Source: Firmicutes bacterium UBA993 (GTDB lineage: Bacteria; Bacillota; Dethiobacteria; DTU022). From it: a stretch of DNA of 16,753 nucleotides. A program made the translations under genes and the position numbers. Within the stretch, counting starts at the first letter, position 1, and the number at the start of each line of letters is the position of its first letter. The notes beneath the pieces were generated by a model that ran no database searches, was not told where the DNA came from, and saw nothing but the letters and a program-made list of their open reading frames with translations. Below, in pieces: positions 1 to 7,303 of the stretch. Location of the stretch: positions 1-16,753 of the forward strand of contig DBBD01000095.1 in the NCBI GenBank assembly GCA_002292015.1, given 5' to 3'.

Positions 1-82
1 AACCTGGTTGAAACTGTTAAACACCGATTTTCGCGCGGGTTTAACCGTCACAAAATATAAGATTTTCCCCCGCCGGCAGACG

Positions 83-1702
83 CTACTTGAACTGCATGGT
101 CAGCTTTGCGCCGCCCAGCCAGGGAAGGCTTGAGGGTAGGTGCTGCCAGGGGACGGCCCGCAAGATAGGATTGTGAGCCCGCCTAGGGTAAGTGACGGTA
201 AGCTGACTGTCTTCGACCTCGACAATTCCCTGGCCGCGCACGAAATTGCGAAATAGCTTGGGTGCGTCGCAGTTTTCGAACCCGCGCAGGTTCTGGGCCA
301 ACCGCCAATAAAGGGTATCGGCGATCATGGTCATCACCAGGTCAAAATGCACCTTAATCAGGATCGGCGATGATAAGGCGTTGAGATGAAAAAACTTCAC
401 CGCCTCGGCAATACCGTTTTCGACCCGCCAGCGCCGGGCGTAGTTGCCTACCAGAAGCTCCACTGGGGTTTCAAAGTCGTTGGTGATCAAAAAGGCCGGT
501 TTCTCGCGGCCATTGCCGCGGACAATGATCTGACGCAGCCGGCCTTCATAACCGCGCAGCTCGACTGTAGACTCGTGGACAGAAGGATTGGGGTATTTGC
601 GCTTTTCGTGAGGGATACTGATCCGCTTCCACAACTCAAGCTTTTCGACTTGATCAAGAATCTTTTGGCCGCGGCGGCGCAGCGTGATGAACCTGATCCC
701 CTGGTGATCGAGCTCCGCTAAGTTTGAATAGGTGGTGAACTTGCTGTCGAAAATGAAGGTTGTCGATACCCCCCGGCAGACCCGCTGCCAGAAAGGAAGA
801 AAGGCTAAAACCTGATCGTCGGCCTCCTGGCGCTGAATATCGGCGGCAGTATATAAGATCAACTTGCTTTGGGCGTCTTGGGCAAATAGGGTGAGCACCC
901 CTTTCATCCTTTTGTTGCGGGCGCCGGCCCAGTGCTCTTCAAGCACCGATTCATCGCCGAAGTGGGGCACGGTGTGAAAATCAAGGTTGACGATACTGCC
1001 ATCATAAAGTCCTAATCGCGAGGCCTGGCTGACGAATGCCCCCTGCAGGCGTGTGATGTGGGCCTGGTCAAGAGAGTAGGAATAAGTAGAAAGGGCCGTG
1101 CATTTCGGCAGCACGTTTAAGCCCGCGAACAGCCCCAACCCGGGGTCGAAAGCATGCTCGCCCACATGGGCGTAACGTTCGGTGCCAAGCAGCTTTAACG
1201 CCAGAAAAGATAAAAAATAGCTCTGGGCGCTGATATACTTGCTTTCCGGCAGTTTGGCCTTTTTGATTACCTCACTTAACCCGAATTGGGCCAGGAAGGG
1301 GGCGAACAAAAAAACGCCAGCCCCGGCAGACTCCATCCGCTGGCCCTCGAGCTTTGCCAGCGAGGCCGATTCCGCCCGCGCGGGAACCAAGGCCCCTTTT
1401 ACCGTGCGGCCGATTTTAAGCTGGGTCCGGCGGGGCAGCCTGGGGAAACCCTCCTCCGCCAGAACCCGTTCGACAGTGCGCACAGAAACATCGCTGCCCT
1501 CGTGGGCTAAAAGCTCGGCGATTTCACCGGCGGAAAGCAGCTTTTGCCGCCATTCGATGATCTTCTGTCGCGCTGTGACGCTGATTTTGTAGCGGGCGGC
1601 TTTCCCTTCAGCGACAGGTTCGCTAAAGTCGATTTTGCCGTGTCGAAACTGGTGGCGCAGTTGGCTGACGTAACCGGGGCTGTAGCCGAAGCGCTCGGCC
1701 AC
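83..1702 (-). CDS. DDE insertion-sequence transposase, 5' end out of frame with nearest ATG
   Basis: Cut-and-paste type transposase that would act on the ends of its own insertion sequence. As read from the GTG at 1702 it is 539 residues. An N-terminal helix-turn-helix lies around residues 1-20, and a second HTH-like segment lies around 45-85. The RNase H-fold core has candidate catalytic residues D241 (NLDFHT), D319 (FIFDSKF) and E428 within YARRWRVENGI. That last block resembles the Y-R-E-K signature of IS4-superfamily transposases, with K435 one position further away than usual. I cannot name the exact IS family; IS4- or ISNCY-like is the best guess. The GTG start is doubtful because it cuts into the first HTH: the frame stays open upstream to a TAA at 1805-1807 and reads like protein there. 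The gene is GC-richer than its neighbours and points away from them, as expected for a mobile element. No convincing terminal inverted repeats were found; the left end may lie outside the window. Confidence 0.85.
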   Translation of the reverse strand: MAERFGYSPGYVSQLRHQFRHGKIDFSEPVAEGKAARYKISVTARQKIIEWRQKLLSAGEIAELLAHEGSDVSVRTVERVLAEEGFPRLPRRTQLKIGRTVKGALVPARAESASLAKLEGQRMESAGAGVFLFAPFLAQFGLSEVIKKAKLPESKYISAQSYFLSFLALKLLGTERYAHVGEHAFDPGLGLFAGLNVLPKCTALSTYSYSLDQAHITRLQGAFVSQASRLGLYDGSIVNLDFHTVPHFGDESVLEEHWAGARNKRMKGVLTLFAQDAQSKLILYTAADIQRQEADDQVLAFLPFWQRVCRGVSTTFIFDSKFTTYSNLAELDHQGIRFITLRRRGQKILDQVEKLELWKRISIPHEKRKYPNPSVHESTVELRGYEGRLRQIIVRGNGREKPAFLITNDFETPVELLVGNYARRWRVENGIAEAVKFFHLNALSSPILIKVHFDLVMTMIADTLYWRLAQNLRGFENCDAPKLFRNFVRGQGIVEVEDSQLTVTYPRRAHNPILRAVPWQHLPSSLPWLGGAKLTMQFK

Positions 1703-1797
1703 GATCCGGTCGGGCAGCCGCTCAACATTGCATGCGCGCAGTGCCTCATAGCAGTGCTGCCAATCGGCAGAGAGGCGGGTAAAAAAAACGGCCTCAT
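1703..1797 (-). other. Likely 5' part of the transposase, reached by -1 shift at a T8 run
   Basis: Upstream of the GTG at 1702 the transposase frame continues with protein-like sequence (for example WQHCYEALRAC and ERLPDRI), completing the first helix-turn-helix, but has no ATG before the stop at 1805-1807. The nearest ATG is at 1795-1797, preceded by AAGGGA about 11 nt away, and lies in another frame. Between them, on the minus strand, is a run of eight T (plus-strand A8 at 1781-1788) read as CCG TTT TTT TTA CCC in the ATG frame. A -1 slip there joins ATG AGG CCG to the transposase frame and gives a protein of about 571 residues. This may be programmed frameshifting, a one-base deletion that has inactivated the element, or a homopolymer error in the sequence. 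Confidence 0.5.
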
Positions 1798-1819
1798 TTT
1801 TATGTTATCCCTTGTGTTG

Positions 1820-1846
1820 CTTATATGTATCAATGTGAAATGTTAA
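1820..1846 (-). promoter_or_regulatory. Possible transposase promoter
   Basis: Read on the minus strand, TTAACA (1846-1841) and TATAAG (1825-1820) each match the sigma-A -35 and -10 boxes at five of six positions. The spacer is only 15 nt, which is short, so this is a weak call. The position suits a transcript starting just before the ATG at 1797. Confidence 0.3.
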
Positions 1847-1913
1847 AACTTGATGAAACAAATTGTGGCAGGAAGCAGAAACAAGATTTACTTTTAAAAG
1901 GGAGGTTTGGAAA

Positions 1914-2384
1914 ATGTTCCTAGCCGAGGATATCATGACTGTGTCAACTATCTCCGTTAGCAAGAATAACAATGTTAAGGCAGCTTTGGATTTACTGGCT
2001 GAACATAACATTAGTGGTCTGCCGGTTATTGATGAGAAAAAGAAAGTAGTGGGTATCATATCCGGTAATGACATTTTGCGTTATTCTCACCAAAAAAATG
2101 TGCTACCAAAAACCAGCAGTTCTTTTTGGGTTTCACCATATACTGAGAGCGATGACATTGCCGTTATTCGCAGCGGTTTTGAAGTATTGCACCGGACAGC
2201 AATTGAACAGGTAATGACCAAAAAGGTTTTCACGGTCAAAGGGGATACTCCGGTTTCAGATGTTGCTAAGCTGATGATCAGCAAAACAATCAACCGGGTT
2301 CCAGTGGTAGATGATGCCGGTATACTGCTCGGGATTATTTCCAGGGCTGACTTAGTTAAATTTATGGCCGGCACGGAAAGCTGA
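1914..2384 (+). CDS. Stand-alone tandem CBS-domain protein
   Basis: Small cytosolic protein of 156 residues made almost entirely of a CBS pair: first CBS at about residues 7-57 (DIMTVSTISV start, GIISGNDILR end) and second at about 100-150 (VMTKKVFTV start, GIISRADLVKF end). Tandem CBS domains form a Bateman module that binds adenine nucleotides such as AMP, ATP or SAM and acts as an energy or ligand sensor. No effector domain is attached, so the partner is unknown. The start is the ATG at 1914, chosen because GGGAGG at 1900-1905 sits 8 nt upstream; an open-frame extension to 1863 has no such site. The linker between the CBS domains (about 58-98) is long and contains WVSPYTESDD, as in many clostridial CBS pairs. 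The gene is divergent from the transposase and separated from gatC by a promoter. Confidence 0.85.
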   Translation: MFLAEDIMTVSTISVSKNNNVKAALDLLAEHNISGLPVIDEKKKVVGIISGNDILRYSHQKNVLPKTSSSFWVSPYTESDDIAVIRSGFEVLHRTAIEQVMTKKVFTVKGDTPVSDVAKLMISKTINRVPVVDDAGILLGIISRADLVKFMAGTES

Positions 2385-2457
2385 TTCAGCCCGTTAATGA
2401 TTTTTTAACCTGATGGTTGCCTGATCTTGGTTGCCCCTTACTATTTTGTCGTTCGTC

Positions 2458-2486
2458 TTGATAATTTTTGTCTGTTGGATTAAAAT
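2458..2486 (+). promoter_or_regulatory. Sigma-A-type promoter for gatCAB-purA
   Basis: TTGATA (2458-2463) and TAAAAT (2481-2486) each match consensus at five of six positions and are separated by exactly 17 nt. Transcription would begin near 2493 and give a leader of about 165 nt before gatC. No better promoter was seen between the CBS gene and gatC. Confidence 0.65.
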
Positions 2487-2492
2487 TGTCTT

Positions 2493-2659
2493 GTGACGAA
2501 CTCAAATTACTGGTTAATAAAACTGCTAAGCATTATTATTGTCCGGATGGTTGAGTATAGGGAACGTAGAAAATGCATGCTGACGAGAGAACACTTAAAC
2601 CGGCTCCGTGAAGCCGGTTTACTCATTCTAAGACGATTAACGGCGAAAGGAGAGAGAGG
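2493..2659 (+). promoter_or_regulatory. Structured 5' leader of gatC, candidate cis-regulatory RNA
   Basis: The presumed leader contains a strong hairpin, with AAACCGGCT (2597-2605) pairing perfectly with AGCCGGTTT (2612-2620) around a six-base loop. TGAGTA (2552-2557) can pair with TACTCA (2620-2625) to enclose this hairpin. A smaller stem is possible between CGTAG (2565-2569) and CTGACG (2580-2585) with one bulged G. CTCATTCT (2622-2629) can instead pair with AGGATGAG (2657-2664), which covers the gatC start codon, and this excludes the TGAGTA helix. The hairpin is not followed by a T run, so it is not an intrinsic terminator. The gatC ribosome binding site AAGGAG is at 2647-2652. I do not recognise a known riboswitch or T-box family here; pairings were found by eye only. 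Confidence 0.4.
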
Positions 2660-2956
2660 ATGAGCGAGGATTTTCTTAAAGAAGTAGAGCATGTTTCCAG
2701 GCTGGCCAGACTTAACCTTAAGCCGGATGAAAAGGAAAAAGTGGCGGGTCAGCTGCAAAGCATCCTTGGGATTGCGAAAAAAATTCAAGAACTTGACACT
2801 ACGGGAGTTGAACCAACCTCACATGTCATTAATTTGCCGGCAATATTGAGGGAAGATGTAGTAAGATCGTCACTGCCGGTCGATCAGGTTTTGCTAAACG
2901 CACCCAAGAGGAATAAGAATTATTTCCAGGTGCCAAGGATTACAGCTGTTGAGTAA
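2660..2956 (+). CDS. gatC: Asp-tRNA(Asn)/Glu-tRNA(Gln) amidotransferase subunit C
   Basis: Small subunit of the GatCAB amidotransferase, 98 residues, the usual family length. GatC wraps around the interface of GatA and GatB and is needed for stable assembly. The family pattern is clear: an N-terminal helix with VSRLARLNL and DEKEKVAGQLQSIL, a central linker with ELDTTGVEPTSHV, then a C-terminal part with LREDVVRSSLPVDQVLLNAP and FQVPRI. The start ATG at 2660 has AAGGAG 7 nt upstream. It is the first gene of the gatC-gatA-gatB-purA run and is preceded by a promoter and a structured leader whose possible alternative folds touch this start codon. The gap to gatA is only 35 nt. Confidence 0.96.
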   Translation: MSEDFLKEVEHVSRLARLNLKPDEKEKVAGQLQSILGIAKKIQELDTTGVEPTSHVINLPAILREDVVRSSLPVDQVLLNAPKRNKNYFQVPRITAVE

Positions 2957-2991
2957 ATTGTTGATTTTTGTCCACGGAATAGAGGTTTGCG

Positions 2992-4473
2992 ATGAAATTA
3001 CATGAAAATACAGCAGTTGTTTTAAGTCAGCTGCTGGCAAAAAAAGAGGTCAGCGCAATTGAAGTGACACAAAGCTTTCTGAACAGGATTGGCGATCTGG
3101 ATCCTTTGCTGAAAGCTTTTGTTACCCTAACTCCGGAATTTGCTTTAAAGACGGCTGCTGAAGTTGACCAGAAAAGGATTAATGGTAAAAGGTTGCACCC
3201 CCTGGCCGGGGTTCCAATTGCCATTAAAGATAATATCTGCACTGAAGGCATTAAGACTACCTGTGCATCCAGGATTCTCAGTAATTACCATCCCCCCTTT
3301 GATGCTACAGTAGTTAGCTCTCTAAAGGCAATTGGGATGCCGTTGCTCGGCAAAACAAACATGGATGAATTTGCTATGGGGTCTTCAACAGAAAACTCGG
3401 CATTTTTTACCAGCCGTAATCCCTGGGACCCAGAGCGAGTGCCCGGGGGATCAAGCGGAGGCTCGGCGGTGGCGGTTGCAGCCGGTATGGCGCCCCTGGC
3501 GCTGGGTTCCGACACCGGAGGTTCGGTTCGTCAGCCGGCTTCTTTTTGCGGGCTTATTGGTCTCAGACCGACTTACGGCAGGGTATCGCGTTACGGATTG
3601 ATTGCTTTTGCCTCCTCACTCGACCAGATTGGCCCCCTGGCCCTTACTGCAGAAGACGCTGCCCTGTTGCTCGGTGCTATTGCCGGATACGACCGGCTTG
3701 ATTCAACATCTTTGCCGGAGGATGTTCCCGACTACTCTAAAGAACTGGGAGCAGGAATTAAGGGGATCAGGATTGGCCTAATCGGGGAAAACGTAGATCA
3801 GCAATTTGATCCGGAAGTTAACGCTGCAGTGAAAAGAAAGTTAACAATGCTTGAGCAACATGGCGCTGTTACCGGCGAGGTATCCCTGCCGCTTACCGAT
3901 TACGGCCTGGGTGCCTATTACCTGATTGCCCCTTCTGAGGCAAGCTCAAACTTAGGTCGGTACGACGGGGTGCGTTACGGGTACAAAGCCGAAAGCCGGC
4001 ACCTGGAAGAAATGTTTAGCAATACAAGAGGTGAAGGTTTTGGCGCAGAGGTGAAACGCCGGATCATGATTGGCACTTACGCCTTGAGCGCCGGTTATTA
4101 CGATGCTTATTACTTGAAAGCGATGCAGGTCAGGACGATGATCCGCCGTAATTATGAAAAAGCTTTTCAGAGCTTTGATCTGATTCTCGGCGCCGCCACA
4201 CCGACTCCAGCTTTTAAAATCGGTGAAAAATCAGATGATCCCTTACAGATGTATCTATCTGACGTATGCAACATCAATGATGCCCTGGCCGGTATCCCTT
4301 CAATTTCTGTCCCAGCCGGTCTGCATTCATCAGGGTTACCAATGGGAATGCAGATATCAGCCCCGCCTTCCGGTGAGAAGCTGCTGCTCGCAGCAGCACA
4401 CTTTCTAGACGGGCAAAAGAGGGGTGTTCCGCAACGCCCGCAGCTTGAGATCGGTGAAGGGGGCAGTAAATAA
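2992..4473 (+). CDS. gatA: Asp-tRNA(Asn)/Glu-tRNA(Gln) amidotransferase subunit A
   Basis: Glutaminase subunit of GatCAB, an amidase-signature enzyme that releases ammonia from glutamine for transfer to Glu-tRNA(Gln) or Asp-tRNA(Asn) on GatB. Length 493 residues, normal for the family. The Ser-cisSer-Lys catalytic triad is visible: K79 in IKDN, cis-S154 in PGGSSGGSA and nucleophile S178 in GSDTGGSVRQPA; these are the family's standard positions. The start ATG at 2992 follows an AGAGG-like site. The gene ends in TAATG, sharing one base with the gatB start, so the two are probably translationally coupled. Nothing suggests truncation or a non-GatA amidase, and the gatC and gatB neighbours settle the assignment. 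Confidence 0.97.
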   Translation: MKLHENTAVVLSQLLAKKEVSAIEVTQSFLNRIGDLDPLLKAFVTLTPEFALKTAAEVDQKRINGKRLHPLAGVPIAIKDNICTEGIKTTCASRILSNYHPPFDATVVSSLKAIGMPLLGKTNMDEFAMGSSTENSAFFTSRNPWDPERVPGGSSGGSAVAVAAGMAPLALGSDTGGSVRQPASFCGLIGLRPTYGRVSRYGLIAFASSLDQIGPLALTAEDAALLLGAIAGYDRLDSTSLPEDVPDYSKELGAGIKGIRIGLIGENVDQQFDPEVNAAVKRKLTMLEQHGAVTGEVSLPLTDYGLGAYYLIAPSEASSNLGRYDGVRYGYKAESRHLEEMFSNTRGEGFGAEVKRRIMIGTYALSAGYYDAYYLKAMQVRTMIRRNYEKAFQSFDLILGAATPTPAFKIGEKSDDPLQMYLSDVCNINDALAGIPSISVPAGLHSSGLPMGMQISAPPSGEKLLLAAAHFLDGQKRGVPQRPQLEIGEGGSK

Positions 4474-5912
4474 TGGATCGGTACGAAACCGTAATTGGTC
4501 TTGAAATACATGTTGAACTGCAAACCGCTTCCAAGCTGTTTTGTGGCTGTAGCGCTACATTTGGAGGCGAGCCCAACTCGAACTGCTGCCCTGTTTGTCT
4601 CGGGCTGCCCGGCAGCCTGCCGGTTTTCAACCGCCGGGCGATTGAGTTAGCTGCTACAGCAGCGCTGGCCCTGAACAGCGAAATACAGGGAAAAAGCCGT
4701 TTTGACCGTAAGAATTACTTTTATCCTGACTTACCAAAGGCTTACCAGGTATCACAATACGATCAGCCACTGGCTAAAGGTGGTTTTCTGGATTTTCGAA
4801 TTAAAAATGAAATCAGACGTGTTAATCTCGAGCGGGTCCACCTCGAAGAAGAAGCCGGTAAGCTTTTGCATGCCGGGGAATCTATTCTTGATGCTGAGTA
4901 TTCATTGGTCGACTATAACCGGGCGGGCATCCCCCTGCTTGAAATTGTTACCAGGCCTGACTTGCGTTCCGGAAGTGAGGCGCGGTTTTTCCTGGAAAGT
5001 TTGCGCTTGCTGCTACTCTATATCGGAGTTTCGGACTGTAAAATGGAAGAAGGGTCCCTGCGTTGCGATGCCAACATATCGCTGAGGCCTACCGGCTCTC
5101 AGGAGCTTGGCATCAAGACTGAAGTCAAGAATATGAATTCTTTCAAAGCGGTAGAGGCGGCGCTTGAGTTTGAAGCGGTAAGACAGGAAAAAATCTTAAA
5201 CTCCGGTGGCAAGGTGGGTCAGGAAACCTGCCACTGGAATGAGGAAACCAGGGAAACCATCCCACTCAGGGGCAAGGAAGGCTCCTCAGATTATCGTTAT
5301 TTTCCAGAGCCCGATCTGTTACCGCTGCTCCTTGAAAAATCTTTAATCAGGGAGCTTGCCGCCTCGCTTCCGGAACTTCCGCTGCAGCGTTTCCAGCGGT
5401 TGCAGGATAATTATGGTCTGGCTGAGAGTGAAGCACAGATCTTTATTGATAACCGGGATCTGGGCGATTTTTTTGAAAGTGCCGCTAAAACTTACAATAA
5501 CTACCGTAACCTGGCTAATTGGGTTCAGGGTGATTTTCTCTTTCAGGTGCGTGAACGTGGCTACCGGCTTGAAAAAACACTTCCGGATCACCTTGTAGAA
5601 ATTTTGGTTCAGCTGGATAACGGAGAGATCAGCCGCCCGGTGGCGAAAAATCTTTTAGCTGAATCGCTAAAGACCGGCAGAAGCCCGCTTGAACTTATCG
5701 CCACGAACAATCTGGGCCGGATAACCGGTAGGGATCAGCTCTTGCCGCTGGTCGAACAGGTCATAGCTGAAAATCCAGGAGCGGTTGACAATTTCCGGCG
5801 GGGTAAAGAAAAGGCAGTTGCTTTCCTGGTTGGTAAAGTTATGGCATTAAGCAGCGGCCGTGCTGATCCGGGTGAACTTAACCGGTTATTCAGAGATATT
5901 ATCACTAAATGA
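4473..5912 (+). CDS. gatB: Asp-tRNA(Asn)/Glu-tRNA(Gln) amidotransferase subunit B
   Basis: tRNA-binding and kinase-like subunit of GatCAB. It activates the side-chain carboxylate of the mischarged tRNA with ATP and accepts ammonia channelled from GatA. Length 479 residues, as usual. The cradle domain begins with ETVIGLEIHVEL; the zinc-binding cysteines C24, C26, C39 and C42 are present as CGC and CCPVC. Conserved blocks include FDRKNYFYPDLPKAYQVSQYD, LEEEAGKL, DYNRAGIPLLEIVT, KMEEGSLRCDANIS and SDYRYFPEPDL. The C-terminal third (about 330-479) is the helical and YqeY-like tail that contacts the tRNA elbow. The ATG overlaps the gatA stop by one base, and purA begins on the base right after its TGA. 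The presence of GatCAB suggests that the host lacks GlnRS, AsnRS or both. Confidence 0.97.
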   Translation: MDRYETVIGLEIHVELQTASKLFCGCSATFGGEPNSNCCPVCLGLPGSLPVFNRRAIELAATAALALNSEIQGKSRFDRKNYFYPDLPKAYQVSQYDQPLAKGGFLDFRIKNEIRRVNLERVHLEEEAGKLLHAGESILDAEYSLVDYNRAGIPLLEIVTRPDLRSGSEARFFLESLRLLLLYIGVSDCKMEEGSLRCDANISLRPTGSQELGIKTEVKNMNSFKAVEAALEFEAVRQEKILNSGGKVGQETCHWNEETRETIPLRGKEGSSDYRYFPEPDLLPLLLEKSLIRELAASLPELPLQRFQRLQDNYGLAESEAQIFIDNRDLGDFFESAAKTYNNYRNLANWVQGDFLFQVRERGYRLEKTLPDHLVEILVQLDNGEISRPVAKNLLAESLKTGRSPLELIATNNLGRITGRDQLLPLVEQVIAENPGAVDNFRRGKEKAVAFLVGKVMALSSGRADPGELNRLFRDIITK

Positions 5913-7250
5913 ATGGGCGTGAAGCAGTTGGATCAAGTTAACAGCCTGGTCATTGTCGGTGCTCAGTGGGGCGATGAAGGCAAGGGTAAAGTTATTGATT
6001 TTCTTTCATCAAAAGCTGATCTTGTAGTCCGTTTTCAAGGTGGCGATAATGCGGGACATACCGTTGTTTATGGCGCTAATGTCTTTAAGCTGCACCATGT
6101 GCCATCAGGGATACTCAACCCGGAAACTCTTTGTCTGCTTGGTAACGGAATGGTGATCAACCCGCTGGTACTGGTCAGGGAATTGGATGAACTGGAAAAG
6201 AGGGGGATCGATACATCTAACCTGAGGATAAGCGCAAAAGCCCACCTGATTATGGCATACCACCAGGCCTTAGATGAAGCAAACGAAGTAATGCTCGCCG
6301 AGAAAAAGATTGGTACTACCGGCCGCGGTATCGGTCCGGCTTATGCCGATAAAGTGCTGAGACGTGGAATCCGGGCTGGTGAATTAGTTGATTTCGGCAG
6401 TTTCGGCGAACGCCTCAATGAGGTTCTTCCATTGCATAACAGAATTTTAAAAGATATATATGGGCATCCGGGTTTTAACCTGAAAGAGATGAATGCTTTG
6501 TACAGACCGGCCTTAAACCGGTTGGGGCCGTTGGTTACGGATACGACCAGGCTACTGGCTGAGAAGATGGCGGAAGGGAAGAAGATTCTTTTTGAAGGGG
6601 CGCAGGGAGCCTTACTTGATATTGATCATGGCACCTATCCGTATGTAACTTCTTCATCAACTGTGGCAGCAGCGGCTGCAAGTGGGACTGGTCTGGGGCC
6701 AGCCGGCGTTACCAGGGTTCTTGGGGTGCTAAAAGCCTACACTACGCGAGTGGGAGAAGGCCCCTTCCCTACCGAAGATCTTGCTGAGGCAGGGGATCAG
6801 TTAAGAGAACGGGGTAGTGAGTTTGGCACAACCACCGGTCGGTCTCGTCGCTGTGGATGGTTTGACGCGGTAATCGCCCGCTATGCGGCAAGAATTAATG
6901 GCTTAACCGGCCTGGCCGTTACTAAGCTTGATGTTTTGAGTGGTATGGAAGTGATTAACCTGGCGGTGAAATACAGTTGCAATGGTCGGGAGATCGAGTA
7001 TTTTCCGGAAAGGATTCGTGATTTAAGCCAGTGTGAACCGGTATACCGGACTTTTCCCGGTTGGGATGAAGATCTTTCAATGGTCCGCTGCTATGAAGAT
7101 CTGCCGGAGGCGGCAAAACATTTTCTGGAGGCGCTCGAAGATTCAGTAGGAGTAAAGATCGATTTAATATCTATCGGTCCTGACCGTTCCCAGACAATAG
7201 TCTGCAAAAATTCACAAATAGAAATTTGGAGCAACTGCAGGCAGGAATAA
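5913..7250 (+). CDS. purA: Adenylosuccinate synthetase
   Basis: Catalyses GTP-dependent joining of IMP and aspartate to adenylosuccinate, the first committed step to AMP. The 445-residue protein has the N-terminal GTP-binding signature WGDEGKGK at 19-26 with catalytic D21, and GGDNAGHT with catalytic H49. Further family blocks are KIGTTGRGIGPAYADK, FEGAQGALLDIDHGTYPYVTSS, GEGPFPTE, GTTTGRSRRCGWFD and a C-terminal ISIGPDRSQTI. The ATG at 5913 follows the gatB TGA with no gap and no recognisable Shine-Dalgarno site, so translation probably depends on ribosomes finishing gatB. The N terminus carries about nine residues beyond the usual start of the family, so a slightly later start is possible, though no better ribosome binding site was seen. 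Confidence 0.96.
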   Translation: MGVKQLDQVNSLVIVGAQWGDEGKGKVIDFLSSKADLVVRFQGGDNAGHTVVYGANVFKLHHVPSGILNPETLCLLGNGMVINPLVLVRELDELEKRGIDTSNLRISAKAHLIMAYHQALDEANEVMLAEKKIGTTGRGIGPAYADKVLRRGIRAGELVDFGSFGERLNEVLPLHNRILKDIYGHPGFNLKEMNALYRPALNRLGPLVTDTTRLLAEKMAEGKKILFEGAQGALLDIDHGTYPYVTSSSTVAAAAASGTGLGPAGVTRVLGVLKAYTTRVGEGPFPTEDLAEAGDQLRERGSEFGTTTGRSRRCGWFDAVIARYAARINGLTGLAVTKLDVLSGMEVINLAVKYSCNGREIEYFPERIRDLSQCEPVYRTFPGWDEDLSMVRCYEDLPEAAKHFLEALEDSVGVKIDLISIGPDRSQTIVCKNSQIEIWSNCRQE

Positions 7251-7303
7251 AAACCAAGAGTATAGAATTGTTCAGCCTATATTTTCTTAGGGAGGGATGA
7301 TCC

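Noticed and set aside
386..1592. Plus-strand open frames inside the transposase gene
   Set aside because: They overlap the transposase on the other strand, share its high GC and show no family motifs or ribosome binding sites; they are shadows.
9..1852. Similar strings TGAAACTGTTAAA (left) and TGAAATGTTAAAA (right) as IS terminal repeats
   Set aside because: They are in direct, not inverted, orientation and only loosely alike; the inverted comparison gives no convincing match.
1863..1913. 17-residue N-terminal extension of the CBS protein
   Set aside because: No ribosome binding site before the ATG at 1863, whereas GGGAGG sits properly before 1914, inside the supposed extension.
2391..2412. 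GTTAA...TTAAC stem with T run after the CBS gene as a terminator
   Set aside because: Only five AT-rich pairs, with the T run inside the loop rather than after the stem.
2580..2586. CTGACGA, which matches the CUGANGA core of a hammerhead ribozyme
   Set aside because: No stem II joins it to a following GAAA: the only downstream GAAA (2645-2648) has no complementary flank, and no cleavage-site helix was found.
2597..2621. Strong hairpin taken as an intrinsic terminator of the CBS gene
   Set aside because: It is followed by ACTCATTCTAAG rather than a T run and lies downstream of the better gatC promoter, so it belongs to the leader.
2385..2659. T-box riboswitch upstream of gatC
   Set aside because: The conserved T-box sequence (AGGGTGG-type with GGNACCGCG) is absent and no terminator/antiterminator pair is visible.
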